From: Thermomonas fusca DSM 15424
GTDB taxonomy: Bacteria > Pseudomonadota > Gammaproteobacteria > Xanthomonadales > Xanthomonadaceae
Assembly: GCF_000423885.1 (NCBI RefSeq)
Contig: NZ_AUIV01000011.1
Location: 1 to 64,000, forward strand
Direction: 5' to 3'
DNA length: 64,000 nt
Position 1 is the stretch's first letter. Each line of letters starts with the position of its first letter. Below are positions 36,979 through 45,614 of this stretch, piece by piece. A program made the position numbers and the translations under genes. The notes beneath the pieces were generated by a model, which saw only the letters and a list, made by a program, of their open reading frames with translations, was not told the DNA's origin and did not search any database.

Positions 36979-37566
36979 ATGAACGAAGCAGATTCCCACT
37001 GGACCGCGCAGCGCAAGACCGCGCTGGTGCTGGACCTCCTGCAGGGCGAGACCACCATGGCGATGGCCGCGGCGCAGTTCCAGCTGACGCCGGAACGCAT
37101 CCAGGGCTGGCTCGATGCCGGCAGGCAAGGCATCACCCAGGCGATGCAGGCCGAAACGGAGCCCGCCGGCCCTGCGCGCGGCGACCTGCGCGACCTGATC
37201 CCACGCCCGTTCGCCGACCATGGCACCGTCACCGTTACCCCGGAGGAACTGCTGAACACCGCCTGGCAGCGGATGCGCGCGCACGACGTCAGCCAGCTGC
37301 CGGTGATGGAGGGCGAACGAATCGTCGGCATGCTGGATGAATCCGACGTGCTGCTGCACGTCTACGGCGACGAAGCCCGCTTCACCGAGCCGGTGTCGGC
37401 GGCCATGGTCAGCCGGCTCGACAAGGTCGACGTGCATGCACCGTTGGAAGCGCTGCTGCCGGTGTTCGACCGCGGCCACGTCGCCATCGTGATGGACGCC
37501 GGCAACTTCCTCGGCCTGATCACCCGTATCGACCTGCTGAACCACTTGCGGCGGCGGGTGGGGTGA
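36979..37566 (+). CDS. HTH-CBS domain protein coupled to gspE
   Basis: A 195-residue protein. Residues 1-55 resemble a transposase-type helix-turn-helix (KTALVLDLLQGETT then AAAQFQLTPERIQGWLDAG). Residues about 80-192 are a pair of CBS domains close to those at the end of bacterial cystathionine beta-synthase: VSQLPVMEGERIVGMLDESDVL in the first and HVAIVMDAGNFLGLITRIDLL in the second (key ends only). CBS pairs bind adenosyl ligands such as AMP, ATP or AdoMet. The stop overlaps the gspE GTG by four bases, so it is part of the type II secretion transcript. DNA binding and nucleotide sensing are inference. Confidence 0.75.
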   Translation: MNEADSHWTAQRKTALVLDLLQGETTMAMAAAQFQLTPERIQGWLDAGRQGITQAMQAETEPAGPARGDLRDLIPRPFADHGTVTVTPEELLNTAWQRMRAHDVSQLPVMEGERIVGMLDESDVLLHVYGDEARFTEPVSAAMVSRLDKVDVHAPLEALLPVFDRGHVAIVMDAGNFLGLITRIDLLNHLRRRVG

Positions 37567-39341
37567 AGCGATCTGCCGTCACGGATTCCCCGTTGGATAC
37601 CCAGGCTCCTCCGATGCAGACCATCACCCAGGCCCCGCCCGATTCCCGGCCAATGCCCAGCGCTCGCCTTCTGGGGGAGCTGCTGGTTGAAGCCGGCGTG
37701 GTTTCGGCAGCGGACGTACAGAAGGCGCTGGCCTTCCAGGAGCAGTTCGGCGGTCGCATCGGCAGCATTCTGGTGAGGCTCGGTGCGCTGTCGGAGGAAT
37801 CGCTGTTGCCAGTACTCGCCGGACAGCTGGCGATGCCCGTTCTGGGCGCCGACGAATGGCCGGAACAGCCGGCCGTGATCCGGGACCTGCTGGCAGGCAG
37901 CGGGTTCAGCCTGGATTGGTGGACCGACAACGGCGTGGCAGCCTGGCGCGCCGGATCAGGCGTGGTGCTGGCCGTTGCGAGGGATCCACTGGACCCCCTA
38001 GCCAACGAGGCGCTGGGCAAGAGCCTTGGGGGGGAGGATTGGCAGTGGCGGCTGGTTCGCAGCCAGGACCTGGATCGCCTGCTGGACATGGCGGGGCGCA
38101 GCCGGGCGGCGGGCGACGGCGATCTGGATGACGATGTCAGTCACCTGCGGGAACTAGCCGAAGAGGCGCCGGTCATTGAACTGGTCAACAACATCCTCGC
38201 GCAGGCCATGGATCAGCGCGCGTCCGACATCCACATCGAGCCGGAAGAGCAGGTGTTCCACGTGCGCATGCGGACCGACGGCATTCTGCACACCCGGATG
38301 ACCTTGCCAGCAAGCCGCTATCCGGCAGTAGCCTCGCGGGTGAAGCTGATATCCGGCATGGACATCGCAGAACGCCGTCTGCCGCAGGACGGTCGTCTCA
38401 GTGCGAGGGTCAGCGGACAGGAAATCGACGTGCGCGCCTCGGCCGTGCCTGCGGTCCACGGCGAATCCATCGTGCTGCGCCTGCTACCCAAGGAGCGCCA
38501 GGATCTGAGCCTGGCGCGCCTGGGTTTTTCCGGGCGCGACCTGCAGATGTTCCGCGCCTGGGCGCGTGAGCCGCATGGCATCGTGCTGGTGACGGGGCCT
38601 ACCGGTTCCGGCAAGTCGACCACCCTGTACGCGACGCTGGAAGAGATGAACCAGCGCGACCGCAAGATGATCACGGTGGAGGATCCGGTCGAATACGAGG
38701 TCGATGGCGTCACCCAGATCCAGGCCAATGCGGAGATCGGATATACCTTCGCACGGGCACTGCGTGCAATCCTCCGGCAGGATCCGGACGTCATCATGAT
38801 CGGTGAGATCCGCGACCTGGAGACTGCGGAGATCGCGGTGCAATCGGCGCTGACCGGACATCTGGTGCTGTCGACGCTGCATACCAACGATGCGGTCAGC
38901 GCATTCACCCGTCTCATCGACATGGGCGTGGAGCCGTTCCTGGTGGCGACCAGCGTGCGCGCAGTGCAGGCCCAGCGACTGGTGCGCCGGTTGTGCCCGC
39001 AATGCAGCCGCCCGAATGCGGATGTCCTGCCTGCGATCCGGCGGCTGGTGGAGCCGCTGGCGGAAGCCGGCGTCGCGCCGGACTGGCGATCGGCCGCGGG
39101 CTGCCCGCACTGCCAGGGCACCGGCTATCGGGGGCGCTTGGGTATCTACGAGCTGGTGGACGTCACGCCGGAAATGCAGGAGCTCATCATCGCATCGGCC
39201 ACCGCGGAGAAGATGCGGGCGCTCGCCACCCAGCAGGGCGGCAGGACGCTGCGCGAGGATGGTCTGCTCAAGGCAATGGCGGGGCTCACTACCGTCGAAG
39301 AGGTGGTGCGGGTGAGCGGCGGGGCCGGTGTCGATGGTTGA
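37563..39341 (+). CDS. gspE: Type II secretion system ATPase GspE (XpsE)
   Basis: A 592-residue cytoplasmic ATPase that drives type II secretion. The N-terminal MshEN-like domain (about 35-170) should contact GspL. The C-terminal motor has Walker A GPTGSGKS at 345-352, Asp box VEDPVEYEVDG, Walker B VIMIGEIRD and His box ALTGHLVLSTLHTND. A zinc-binding CPQCSRP...CPHCQGTGYRG pair follows. GTG 37563 overlaps the CBS gene stop; ATG 37614 is an alternative start. It is the first gene of the E-F-G-H-I-J-K-L-M-N-D order known as xps in Xanthomonas. Confidence 0.95.
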   Translation: MKRSAVTDSPLDTQAPPMQTITQAPPDSRPMPSARLLGELLVEAGVVSAADVQKALAFQEQFGGRIGSILVRLGALSEESLLPVLAGQLAMPVLGADEWPEQPAVIRDLLAGSGFSLDWWTDNGVAAWRAGSGVVLAVARDPLDPLANEALGKSLGGEDWQWRLVRSQDLDRLLDMAGRSRAAGDGDLDDDVSHLRELAEEAPVIELVNNILAQAMDQRASDIHIEPEEQVFHVRMRTDGILHTRMTLPASRYPAVASRVKLISGMDIAERRLPQDGRLSARVSGQEIDVRASAVPAVHGESIVLRLLPKERQDLSLARLGFSGRDLQMFRAWAREPHGIVLVTGPTGSGKSTTLYATLEEMNQRDRKMITVEDPVEYEVDGVTQIQANAEIGYTFARALRAILRQDPDVIMIGEIRDLETAEIAVQSALTGHLVLSTLHTNDAVSAFTRLIDMGVEPFLVATSVRAVQAQRLVRRLCPQCSRPNADVLPAIRRLVEPLAEAGVAPDWRSAAGCPHCQGTGYRGRLGIYELVDVTPEMQELIIASATAEKMRALATQQGGRTLREDGLLKAMAGLTTVEEVVRVSGGAGVDG

Positions 39342-40542
39342 GCGCACGCTGTTCAGTTACGAGGCAGTGGACCGCTCGGGCGCTAAGACCACGGGATCGT
39401 TGGAGGCCGCGTCCGAAGGTGAGGCTGCGCGCCAGCTCGCCCAGCAGGGTTTGACGCCCTATGCCCTCAAGCGTGTCGGGCAAGGGTGGCGCGCACCGCG
39501 GCGCCGGCGCGCATCGGCGCGCGAACTGCAGCTGGTGCTGCAGGAGTTCACGACGCTGCTGGAATCCGGCGTGGGATTGGTGACCGCGTTGTCCTCGCTG
39601 GCCAAGTCCAGCCATCACCCCAGCCTGACCGGGGCGTTCGCGGAGATGGAGCGCTCGGTGAGGCGGGGCGAGAGCTTCAGCGCTGCGTTGCGGGAATCGA
39701 AACTGCCGGTCCCGGAGTACGTGCACCAGCTGGCGCATGCGGGCGAAGCGACGGGGCGTCTTGCCGAGTCGATCCGCGGAGGCGTGGACCAGTACGAATA
39801 CGACCAGCGCGTCCGCCAGGAAATGACCGGCGCGATGATCTACCCGATAGTGCTCGTCTCCTCGGGCATCGCCGCGGTCGGCATCATCTTCCTTTGGGTG
39901 GTTCCGCGCTTCGGCGGGTTGCTGACGCAGCACAAGGACACCATGCCGGCGATTTCCCGCTGGACCATCGCAAGCGGCGTCTGGCTCAGCAATCACGTGT
40001 GGCTGGTGTTGCTCGCGTTGGCGGCGGCAGCGGTGGGCCTGCGCGCGCTGTGGAAGGCGCCGGGGGTCGTTGATGCCCTGGTCGAACGCGCGGCGCGGCT
40101 GCCGGTGGTGGGGGATTGGCTGGTGGAGGCCGAAGTGGGGCGTTGGGCCAGCACGCTGTCGGCGCTGCTGACCGGTCGCGTCGAACTGATCCGGGCACTG
40201 AACCTGTCGGCGACGTCGGTGCGCATGAAGTTCCTGCGTGCCCGCCTGCTGGCGGTGGCGAAGTCGGTCAAGACCGGCTCCACGCTGTCGGCGGCACTGC
40301 GTGAACACCGCTCGCTCAATCCCACCGGTTACGATCTGGTGGCGGTAGGCGAGGCCAGCGGAGAGCTGCCCAAGCTGCTTGACGCGCTGGCGCGCCTGTA
40401 CGAGACCACCGGGCGGGACCGCATGAAGCGGGCGTTACAATTGATCGAGCCGTTGGCCATCATCATCATCGGCGTGGTGGTCGGCACCATCATGACCGCC
40501 ATCATCCTGGCCATTACCAGCGTCAACGATGTTCCCCTTTGA
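39334..40542 (+). CDS. gspF: Type II secretion inner-membrane protein GspF
   Basis: A 402-residue polytopic platform protein with two homologous GspF cytoplasmic domains (about 60-190 and 265-385). Three membrane helices lie near 168-190, 215-240 and 375-398. Conserved segments are LESGVGLVTAL, YPIVLVSSGIAAVG and GEASGELPKLLD. ATG 39334 overlaps the gspE stop. Confidence 0.93.
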   Translation: MVERTLFSYEAVDRSGAKTTGSLEAASEGEAARQLAQQGLTPYALKRVGQGWRAPRRRRASARELQLVLQEFTTLLESGVGLVTALSSLAKSSHHPSLTGAFAEMERSVRRGESFSAALRESKLPVPEYVHQLAHAGEATGRLAESIRGGVDQYEYDQRVRQEMTGAMIYPIVLVSSGIAAVGIIFLWVVPRFGGLLTQHKDTMPAISRWTIASGVWLSNHVWLVLLALAAAAVGLRALWKAPGVVDALVERAARLPVVGDWLVEAEVGRWASTLSALLTGRVELIRALNLSATSVRMKFLRARLLAVAKSVKTGSTLSAALREHRSLNPTGYDLVAVGEASGELPKLLDALARLYETTGRDRMKRALQLIEPLAIIIIGVVVGTIMTAIILAITSVNDVPL

Positions 40543-40564
40543 GTCCCCGAAACACGGAGTCCCC

Positions 40565-41005
40565 ATGCGAGTGCCTCGCTTCGCCGCCGGCTTCACCCTG
40601 CTGGAAATGCTGGTGGTCCTGGTGATCATCGGCCTGATCGCAAGCCTGGTCGGCCCGCGCCTGTTCAGTCGCGTGGATAGCTCCAAAGTGCAGGTCGCGG
40701 ACACCCAGACGCGCTTGCTGCGTGGGGCCGTGGAAACGTTCCGGCTCGAGGTCGGCCGCATCCCCACCGCGGATGAGGGCTTGGGCGTGTTGAACACGGC
40801 GCCCGCCGATGAGCGGGCCAAGGCGCGCTGGCGCGGTCCCTATCTGGATGAACCGGTGCCCGAGGATCCGTGGGGTCGACCGTACAAGTATTCCATCCCC
40901 GGCCGCGATGGACTGCCGTTCGCGATCTACTCCCTCGGCGCGGATGGCCAGCCGGGAGGCGAGGGCAATGACGCCGACGTCGGCTTCCTGCCACCCAAGG
41001 GGTGA
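40565..41005 (+). CDS. gspG: Major pseudopilin GspG
   Basis: A 146-residue major pseudopilin. Prepilin peptidase should cut after AAG in MRVPRFAAG to expose FTLLEMLVVLVIIG (N-methylated Phe, Glu at +5). The C-terminal DPWGRPYKYSIPG and SLGADGQPGGEGNDADV carry the GspG calcium-site signature. GGAG lies 6 bases before ATG 40565, which is better than ATG 40529. Confidence 0.95.
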   Translation: MRVPRFAAGFTLLEMLVVLVIIGLIASLVGPRLFSRVDSSKVQVADTQTRLLRGAVETFRLEVGRIPTADEGLGVLNTAPADERAKARWRGPYLDEPVPEDPWGRPYKYSIPGRDGLPFAIYSLGADGQPGGEGNDADVGFLPPKG

Positions 41006-41390
41006 GCCCCGGGCGGCGGTCGGCTTCTCCCTGTTGGAGATGCTGGTCGTGCTGGCGTTGATTTCGGTGATGACCGCGTTGGCGGCGCCACGCCTGGCCA
41101 GCACGGTCAGGGCGATCGGGACCAGTGGTGATCGTGCCGAGGTCCAGCGCCAGATCGAGGATCTCCCGCTGCGCGCCCGCCTGCAGTCGGGAGAGATCCG
41201 CTTGGGCGCCGAGGCCGCGCTGTCCCCGCTGCTGGAACTGCCACAGGGCTGGGCTGTCTCCACCCTGACGCCGTTGCTGGTCCGCGACAACGGCGTATGT
41301 GATGCAGCGCGCCTGCGCGTGCGCAGCCCCGATGCTGAAGAGGAATGGGTCGTGGCAATGCCCGATTGCCAGGTGCGCAATGCGCAGTAG
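40968..41390 (+). CDS. gspH: Minor pseudopilin GspH
   Basis: A 140-residue minor pseudopilin. The prepilin site is AAVG followed by FSLLEMLVVLALISV. The only in-frame start before it is ATG 40968, giving a long 19-residue leader and a 38-base overlap with gspG; GAGGGC precedes it. The globular part is short and poorly conserved, as usual for GspH. Predicted to sit at or near the tip of the pseudopilus. Confidence 0.85.
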   Translation: MTPTSASCHPRGEPRAAVGFSLLEMLVVLALISVMTALAAPRLASTVRAIGTSGDRAEVQRQIEDLPLRARLQSGEIRLGAEAALSPLLELPQGWAVSTLTPLLVRDNGVCDAARLRVRSPDAEEEWVVAMPDCQVRNAQ

Positions 41391-41799
41391 CCGCGCTTCG
41401 GGGTTTTCGCTGCTGGAAGCCATCGTCGCGCTGGCGATCCTTGCGGCGGCGGGGATGGCGCTGTTCGCAGCCATGAGCCAGTCGGTGCGGATGGTGGAAC
41501 GCGCCGAGGCGGCGCGCGAGCGCGAATCCGCACAGCGCAACGCACTGGCGTGGCTGCAGACCATCAATCCCGCGCAGGAACCCGACGGCCAGGTGCAGTT
41601 GGGCGACGTGCTGCTGCGCTGGCACGCGGAGCCGTTGGAAGCGCCGCGTGATGCAATGACCGGATACCTGCAGGCCGGCCTGTTCCAGGTCGGCCTGTAT
41701 CGCGTGCGCCTGGCGCTGGAGCGCGATCAGCGCCCCCTGGCCGAACTGGAAGTCAGGCGGGTCGGCTACAAGCAGGTCAGAAAGCCGGAGGTGTTGTGA
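41380..41799 (+). CDS. gspI: Minor pseudopilin GspI
   Basis: A 139-residue minor pseudopilin with leader MRSSRASG and FSLLEAIVALAILAAAG after the cleavage site. GspI nucleates the tip complex with GspJ and GspK. It overlaps gspH by 11 bases and gspJ by 4. Confidence 0.9.
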   Translation: MRSSRASGFSLLEAIVALAILAAAGMALFAAMSQSVRMVERAEAARERESAQRNALAWLQTINPAQEPDGQVQLGDVLLRWHAEPLEAPRDAMTGYLQAGLFQVGLYRVRLALERDQRPLAELEVRRVGYKQVRKPEVL

Positions 41800-42446
41800 G
41801 CCTGCGGAACGCCAGGGTGCAGGGGGGGTTCACCCTGCTGGAGGCGATCGTGACGCTGGTCATCGTGTCCATGCTGGTCACGGTGCTGATGAGCGCATTG
41901 TCGCAATCCCTTTCGTTGCGGACCCGGATGCTGCGAATGCAGGGCGAGTCCCGCCAGATGCTGCTGCAGGAGGCCTGGTTCCGCGACAGCCTTGCCGGTG
42001 CGCAGCCCCCGACGCAACGCCTGGAGGCGGACGCGTTCTCCGGGGGCATCGAGGAGGTGTCGTTCGTCAGCGCTGCGCCGCTGATGGCTAGCGGCAGCGC
42101 GCGGATAGCCTGGCGCCTGGTCCGTGATGCCGACGGCGATGCCGCACTGCATTACCTGGACCCGGTCGCCGGTGATCTCGTCGTGGTTCCCGGGCCCCTG
42201 CGTGAGGCCGGCTTCGCCTACATGGCCGAAGGCGACGGCGCGCAATGGGAGACCGCATGGCAGAGCACCGCCCCGGAAAACGCGAGCCGCCTGGCCGAGA
42301 AGGGCCGCGGAGTACTGCCGCGGCTGGTGAAGTTCCAGGCGACCACGGAGGCCGGGCGGCACCTGCAATGGCTGGTCTACCTGCCGGCGAACCTGCGTGC
42401 CTCCGACCGCATCAACATCGAGGAGGGTGGCGATGCGGGGATCTGA
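41796..42446 (+). CDS. gspJ: Minor pseudopilin GspJ
   Basis: A 216-residue minor pseudopilin with GTG start overlapping the gspI stop. Leader MSLRNARVQGG, then FTLLEAIVTLVIVSML. The late RLVKFQATTEAGRHLQWLVYLP region forms the globular domain. Part of the GspI-J-K tip. Confidence 0.9.
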   Translation: MSLRNARVQGGFTLLEAIVTLVIVSMLVTVLMSALSQSLSLRTRMLRMQGESRQMLLQEAWFRDSLAGAQPPTQRLEADAFSGGIEEVSFVSAAPLMASGSARIAWRLVRDADGDAALHYLDPVAGDLVVVPGPLREAGFAYMAEGDGAQWETAWQSTAPENASRLAEKGRGVLPRLVKFQATTEAGRHLQWLVYLPANLRASDRINIEEGGDAGI

Positions 42447-43476
42447 ACGGTCTCAGCGGGGCTTCGTCCTGGCGGTGACGCTGTGGCTCCTGGCGGGCAT
42501 AGGCGTCGCGGTGGGACTGATGATGCTGTGGGCGCGCTCCCAGGTCGAGCACGCACGCCTCGACAGCGAGCGGCTGCAGGATGATGTGGCCGCGTTGGAG
42601 ACGCGTGACACCCTCCTGTACATCGCCGCCACCCGCGAATTCACGCTCGCCGGGCTGCCGGTGGAGCCGCTTTCGGCAGATACGGTGGCCATGCGCAAGC
42701 TCGATGAGTTTGGCGGTGTGATGCGCGATCCCGTCGGCGGCGAGCTGCGACTCGATGGCACCCGCTACCGCGGTCGCGGCGCATCCTTTTTTGCGATCCA
42801 GGACGAGGCGGGGCTGTTTTCACTGCGGCGCCCCACGGCGGGGGGGCTGGACCGCTTCCTGCAGGTGGAGGGGGTGGAGAAGGGCAGGATCCCGCGCCTG
42901 CGGGACACGTTGCTGGACTACATCGATGGCGACGACCTCAATCATCTGCAGGGCGCCGAGCGCACCGACTACGAACGTGAGCGCCGGCCACCGCCGCCCA
43001 ACCGTGGTCTCCTGCTGTCTTCCGAGCTTGCACGCGTCATGGATTGGGATGGACTTCCGCCGGCGCAGCTGGGCCGCATCATCGAACATGCCTCCGCGTT
43101 CTATGTCGGCGCGATCAACCTCAACACCACCCCCGCCGAACTGCTGCCGCTGTGGATCCCCAACTGTCCGGAAGCCTGCGAGCTGCTGCTCAAGCGGCGA
43201 CAGGAACGTCCCTTGCGCAACGGCTACGAAGCGGAAGCGCTGACGCTCGGGAAACTGCCCGGCGACAGTGCCATCGACTACCGCAGCGTGGCCGAGGGCA
43301 TCCTGCGGATCGACATCTGGGGGCGTACAGGAAGGGGCCAGCGTTATCATGTTAGATTGACTCCATTAGCCGACCAACGCGGGCCTTGGACCATTTTGGC
43401 CGCCTATCCCGTCCAACGCCCCGCCGATGACCGCGATGCAGAAACGACCCAGAGCCCTCTTCTCGCCGGGCCGTAG
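42433..43476 (+). CDS. gspK: Minor pseudopilin GspK
   Basis: A 347-residue pseudopilin, the large tip subunit. Leader MRGSERSQRG, then FVLAVTLWLLAGIGVAVGL. It lacks the +5 glutamate, which is typical of GspK. The large domain includes DEAGLFSLRRP, LRDTLLDYIDGDD and INLNTTPAELLPLWIP. AGGAGG lies 6 bases before ATG 42433. Confidence 0.92.
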   Translation: MRGSERSQRGFVLAVTLWLLAGIGVAVGLMMLWARSQVEHARLDSERLQDDVAALETRDTLLYIAATREFTLAGLPVEPLSADTVAMRKLDEFGGVMRDPVGGELRLDGTRYRGRGASFFAIQDEAGLFSLRRPTAGGLDRFLQVEGVEKGRIPRLRDTLLDYIDGDDLNHLQGAERTDYERERRPPPPNRGLLLSSELARVMDWDGLPPAQLGRIIEHASAFYVGAINLNTTPAELLPLWIPNCPEACELLLKRRQERPLRNGYEAEALTLGKLPGDSAIDYRSVAEGILRIDIWGRTGRGQRYHVRLTPLADQRGPWTILAAYPVQRPADDRDAETTQSPLLAGP

Positions 43477-44482
43477 CCTGCCGGGCGAAACACCGGGCCT
43501 GCGTCAGGCCAAGGGCCTGTTTGGCGCGCAGGAGTGGGTGATTCCGAGGCGCGACTGCCAGTACCGCAAGCAGGATTTCCGCGCCCTGCCGCCGCGCAAG
43601 CGGGCCATGGCCGCGCGTTTGGCGGCGGCCCGCTTCCTGCCTTCTGCCGATGCGCGCATCCATCTGGCCTGGCAGGAGGGCATTGCCCACTACTGGATCT
43701 GGACGCCGCCCCAGGACAATCCGTCGGCGTACCGCCGTTGGCTGCCGGAATCGTTGCTGTATCCGCCGCCTGTCCAGGATGGTGTACGGCTCCTGTCCCT
43801 GTGCGAGGGTGTGGAAGGGCAGTACTGGAGCAATGGCGTGCTGGTAGCCAGCCAATGGTGGGCGCGCCGGCCGTCGGAGGCCGAGTGGCTGACATTCCTC
43901 AGGGCGGCGGGCGCCACCACGGGTTCCGGCGACGTACCGGAGCCCGTCACGCTGGCGTGGCTGGATCGCCCTTGGGCGCACGCTGGTCGTGGCTTGTCCA
44001 TGGACGCGGATACTGCCGAACGGGTTGCGTGGATTGCCTCGGCCGGTCTCCTGCTGGCGGTGGCTGGGTGGCAGTTGGCCAGCCTGATGCGCTGGGATGC
44101 CGAAGCCGCGAAAGAAGCCGTCAGGCTTGAGGCGGCGCGCTCCCGGGCGGCGCCGTTGCAGGCGGCACGCGAGCGTGCCGAGGCGGCGGCGGCGCAGATC
44201 GCGGAGTTGCGCGAGCTGGAGCCGGACCACACCGATTTCGACTGGATGGCGCGCATCGGCGCGAAGTTGCCGAATGGCGCGTTGTTGGCGGGATGGTCGC
44301 GCGAACCCGGGAAGCTGCGCGTACTGGTTCGTGGCGGTGATGCCGATCCGCGCCGCTACATCGAGGCCTTCTTGCAGACCCCCCCGTTCGATGACCTGAC
44401 CGCGACCTCTTCCGGCAACGGGGACATCCTGCTGGAGTTCACCCTGCCGCAGCCTCGTGTCACCGAGGGCGGCGAAGAATGA
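43427..44482 (+). CDS. gspL: Type II secretion protein GspL (XpsL)
   Basis: A 351-residue inner-membrane protein that links GspE to the pseudopilus. A cytoplasmic part (1-200) is followed by one membrane helix at about 205-223 (WIASAGLLLAVAGWQLA), a periplasmic coiled coil at 225-270, and a ferredoxin-like end domain. Sequence conservation with enterobacterial GspL is weak; assignment rests on position, topology and resemblance to XpsL. It overlaps gspK by 50 bases. Confidence 0.8.
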   Translation: MTAMQKRPRALFSPGRSLPGETPGLRQAKGLFGAQEWVIPRRDCQYRKQDFRALPPRKRAMAARLAAARFLPSADARIHLAWQEGIAHYWIWTPPQDNPSAYRRWLPESLLYPPPVQDGVRLLSLCEGVEGQYWSNGVLVASQWWARRPSEAEWLTFLRAAGATTGSGDVPEPVTLAWLDRPWAHAGRGLSMDADTAERVAWIASAGLLLAVAGWQLASLMRWDAEAAKEAVRLEAARSRAAPLQAARERAEAAAAQIAELRELEPDHTDFDWMARIGAKLPNGALLAGWSREPGKLRVLVRGGDADPRRYIEAFLQTPPFDDLTATSSGNGDILLEFTLPQPRVTEGGEE

Positions 44483-45087
44483 GCGCGCCCATGCTGGAAA
44501 ACGCAGCCATGCAATGGCGCGAAAATCGGCGGCTGCGCATGGCCGTGCTGGTCGCGATGGTGGCCTTGGCCCTGCACTTGCTGGACGGGCTGGATCGCCA
44601 CCGCGAATCTGCGATGCGGCAGCATGCCGCCGACATCGGCCTGCGACAACGCCTGGAGCGCGTGGCAGGGCAGCCGGAATGGGTTGAGCGCGCCAAGCAG
44701 GCCGAGGCCGAGCTGGACGGCATGCGGCGTGAGATGCGGGTTACCGCCAATGCCGGCCAGGCGCAGGCTGAAATCGAGGCCTGGCTTACCGAGTTCGCGG
44801 CCGCGCAGAAACTTTCCGGGCCCGCGGTCAAGGTGCAGGACGTGCTGGAGGTGCCTGGTCATCCGGAACTGGTGCAGGTCCTGGCCAAGCTGGATGGCAC
44901 GCTGCCGGCCTTTGCCCAGCATTCGTTGGTGCAGGCGTTGGAGCGCGGCCTGCCCTGGATGCAGGTCGAGCGCCTGGATATAGGCGAGCAGAGCGAACCC
45001 AAGATAAGTCTGGTGATGCGCGCCTACTACCGGCGTGCTGGACAGGGCGTGGTCGCCGGGACGGTGGTTTCGGAGGCCGCATCATGA
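44479..45087 (+). CDS. gspM: Type II secretion protein GspM (XpsM)
   Basis: A 202-residue bitopic protein: a short cytoplasmic N-terminus, a membrane helix at about 21-38, a coiled coil at about 40-90, and a periplasmic ferredoxin-like domain ending in VQVLAKLDGTLPAF and the region to 200. It partners GspL. Identified by order, size and topology; overlaps neighbours by four bases on each side. Confidence 0.8.
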   Translation: MSAPMLENAAMQWRENRRLRMAVLVAMVALALHLLDGLDRHRESAMRQHAADIGLRQRLERVAGQPEWVERAKQAEAELDGMRREMRVTANAGQAQAEIEAWLTEFAAAQKLSGPAVKVQDVLEVPGHPELVQVLAKLDGTLPAFAQHSLVQALERGLPWMQVERLDIGEQSEPKISLVMRAYYRRAGQGVVAGTVVSEAAS

Positions 45088-45614
45088 GCGCTCTGTCGAT
45101 GTGGCGCCTGCTGTTGGGCGCACTGCTGGCGCTGGCTCTTGGTGCAATGGCGAACTTCGCCTTCGTCGACGTGCCGGGTCAGCCGGTGGCCCCGCGGGCG
45201 ACTGCAGAGGACTGGACGTTGCCGCAATCGCCGCGTCCGGCGCCTGCGGCGATCGAAGCCGCTTGGGAGAAGAATCCGCCTTGGCCGCAGCCGCCGCCCC
45301 CGCAGGAAGTTGCAGCCAGCGCGGCTGCGGCATCGGAGGTTCCGGCCCCCGTCCCGGTGGGTGTGGCCCGCAGTCGAAACGGCGCCCGCGCGGTCTTCAG
45401 CGTGGCTGGGGCGGGCACGGTGCTGCTGCGTGCGGGCGATCCGCTGCCGGGTGGCGGGCGTGTGTTGCGGGTGTCAGGGCTGAGCGTCGAGTGGCGCGAC
45501 GCCAAGGGTGAGCGCCAGCAGCGCGAAATGTTCAACAGCTACCAGATTCAGGAAGAGGCGGCGCCCGCGCCTGCGCCCGCGTCGAAGCCGCCCACCAGGA
45601 AGGGGCGGCGCTGA
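45084..45614 (+). CDS. xpsN: Type II secretion protein N (XpsN, GspC-like)
   Basis: A 176-residue protein with one N-terminal membrane helix (8-28), a Pro/Ala-rich linker (about 48-95) and a small beta domain at about 95-155 (ARAVFSVAGAGTVLLRAGD then VLRVSGLSVEW). This matches a GspC homology-region layout. In Xanthomonas XpsN takes the place of GspC and contacts the secretin; the same is inferred here. No separate gspC exists in the operon. Confidence 0.75.
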   Translation: MSALSMWRLLLGALLALALGAMANFAFVDVPGQPVAPRATAEDWTLPQSPRPAPAAIEAAWEKNPPWPQPPPPQEVAASAAAASEVPAPVPVGVARSRNGARAVFSVAGAGTVLLRAGDPLPGGGRVLRVSGLSVEWRDAKGERQQREMFNSYQIQEEAAPAPAPASKPPTRKGRR

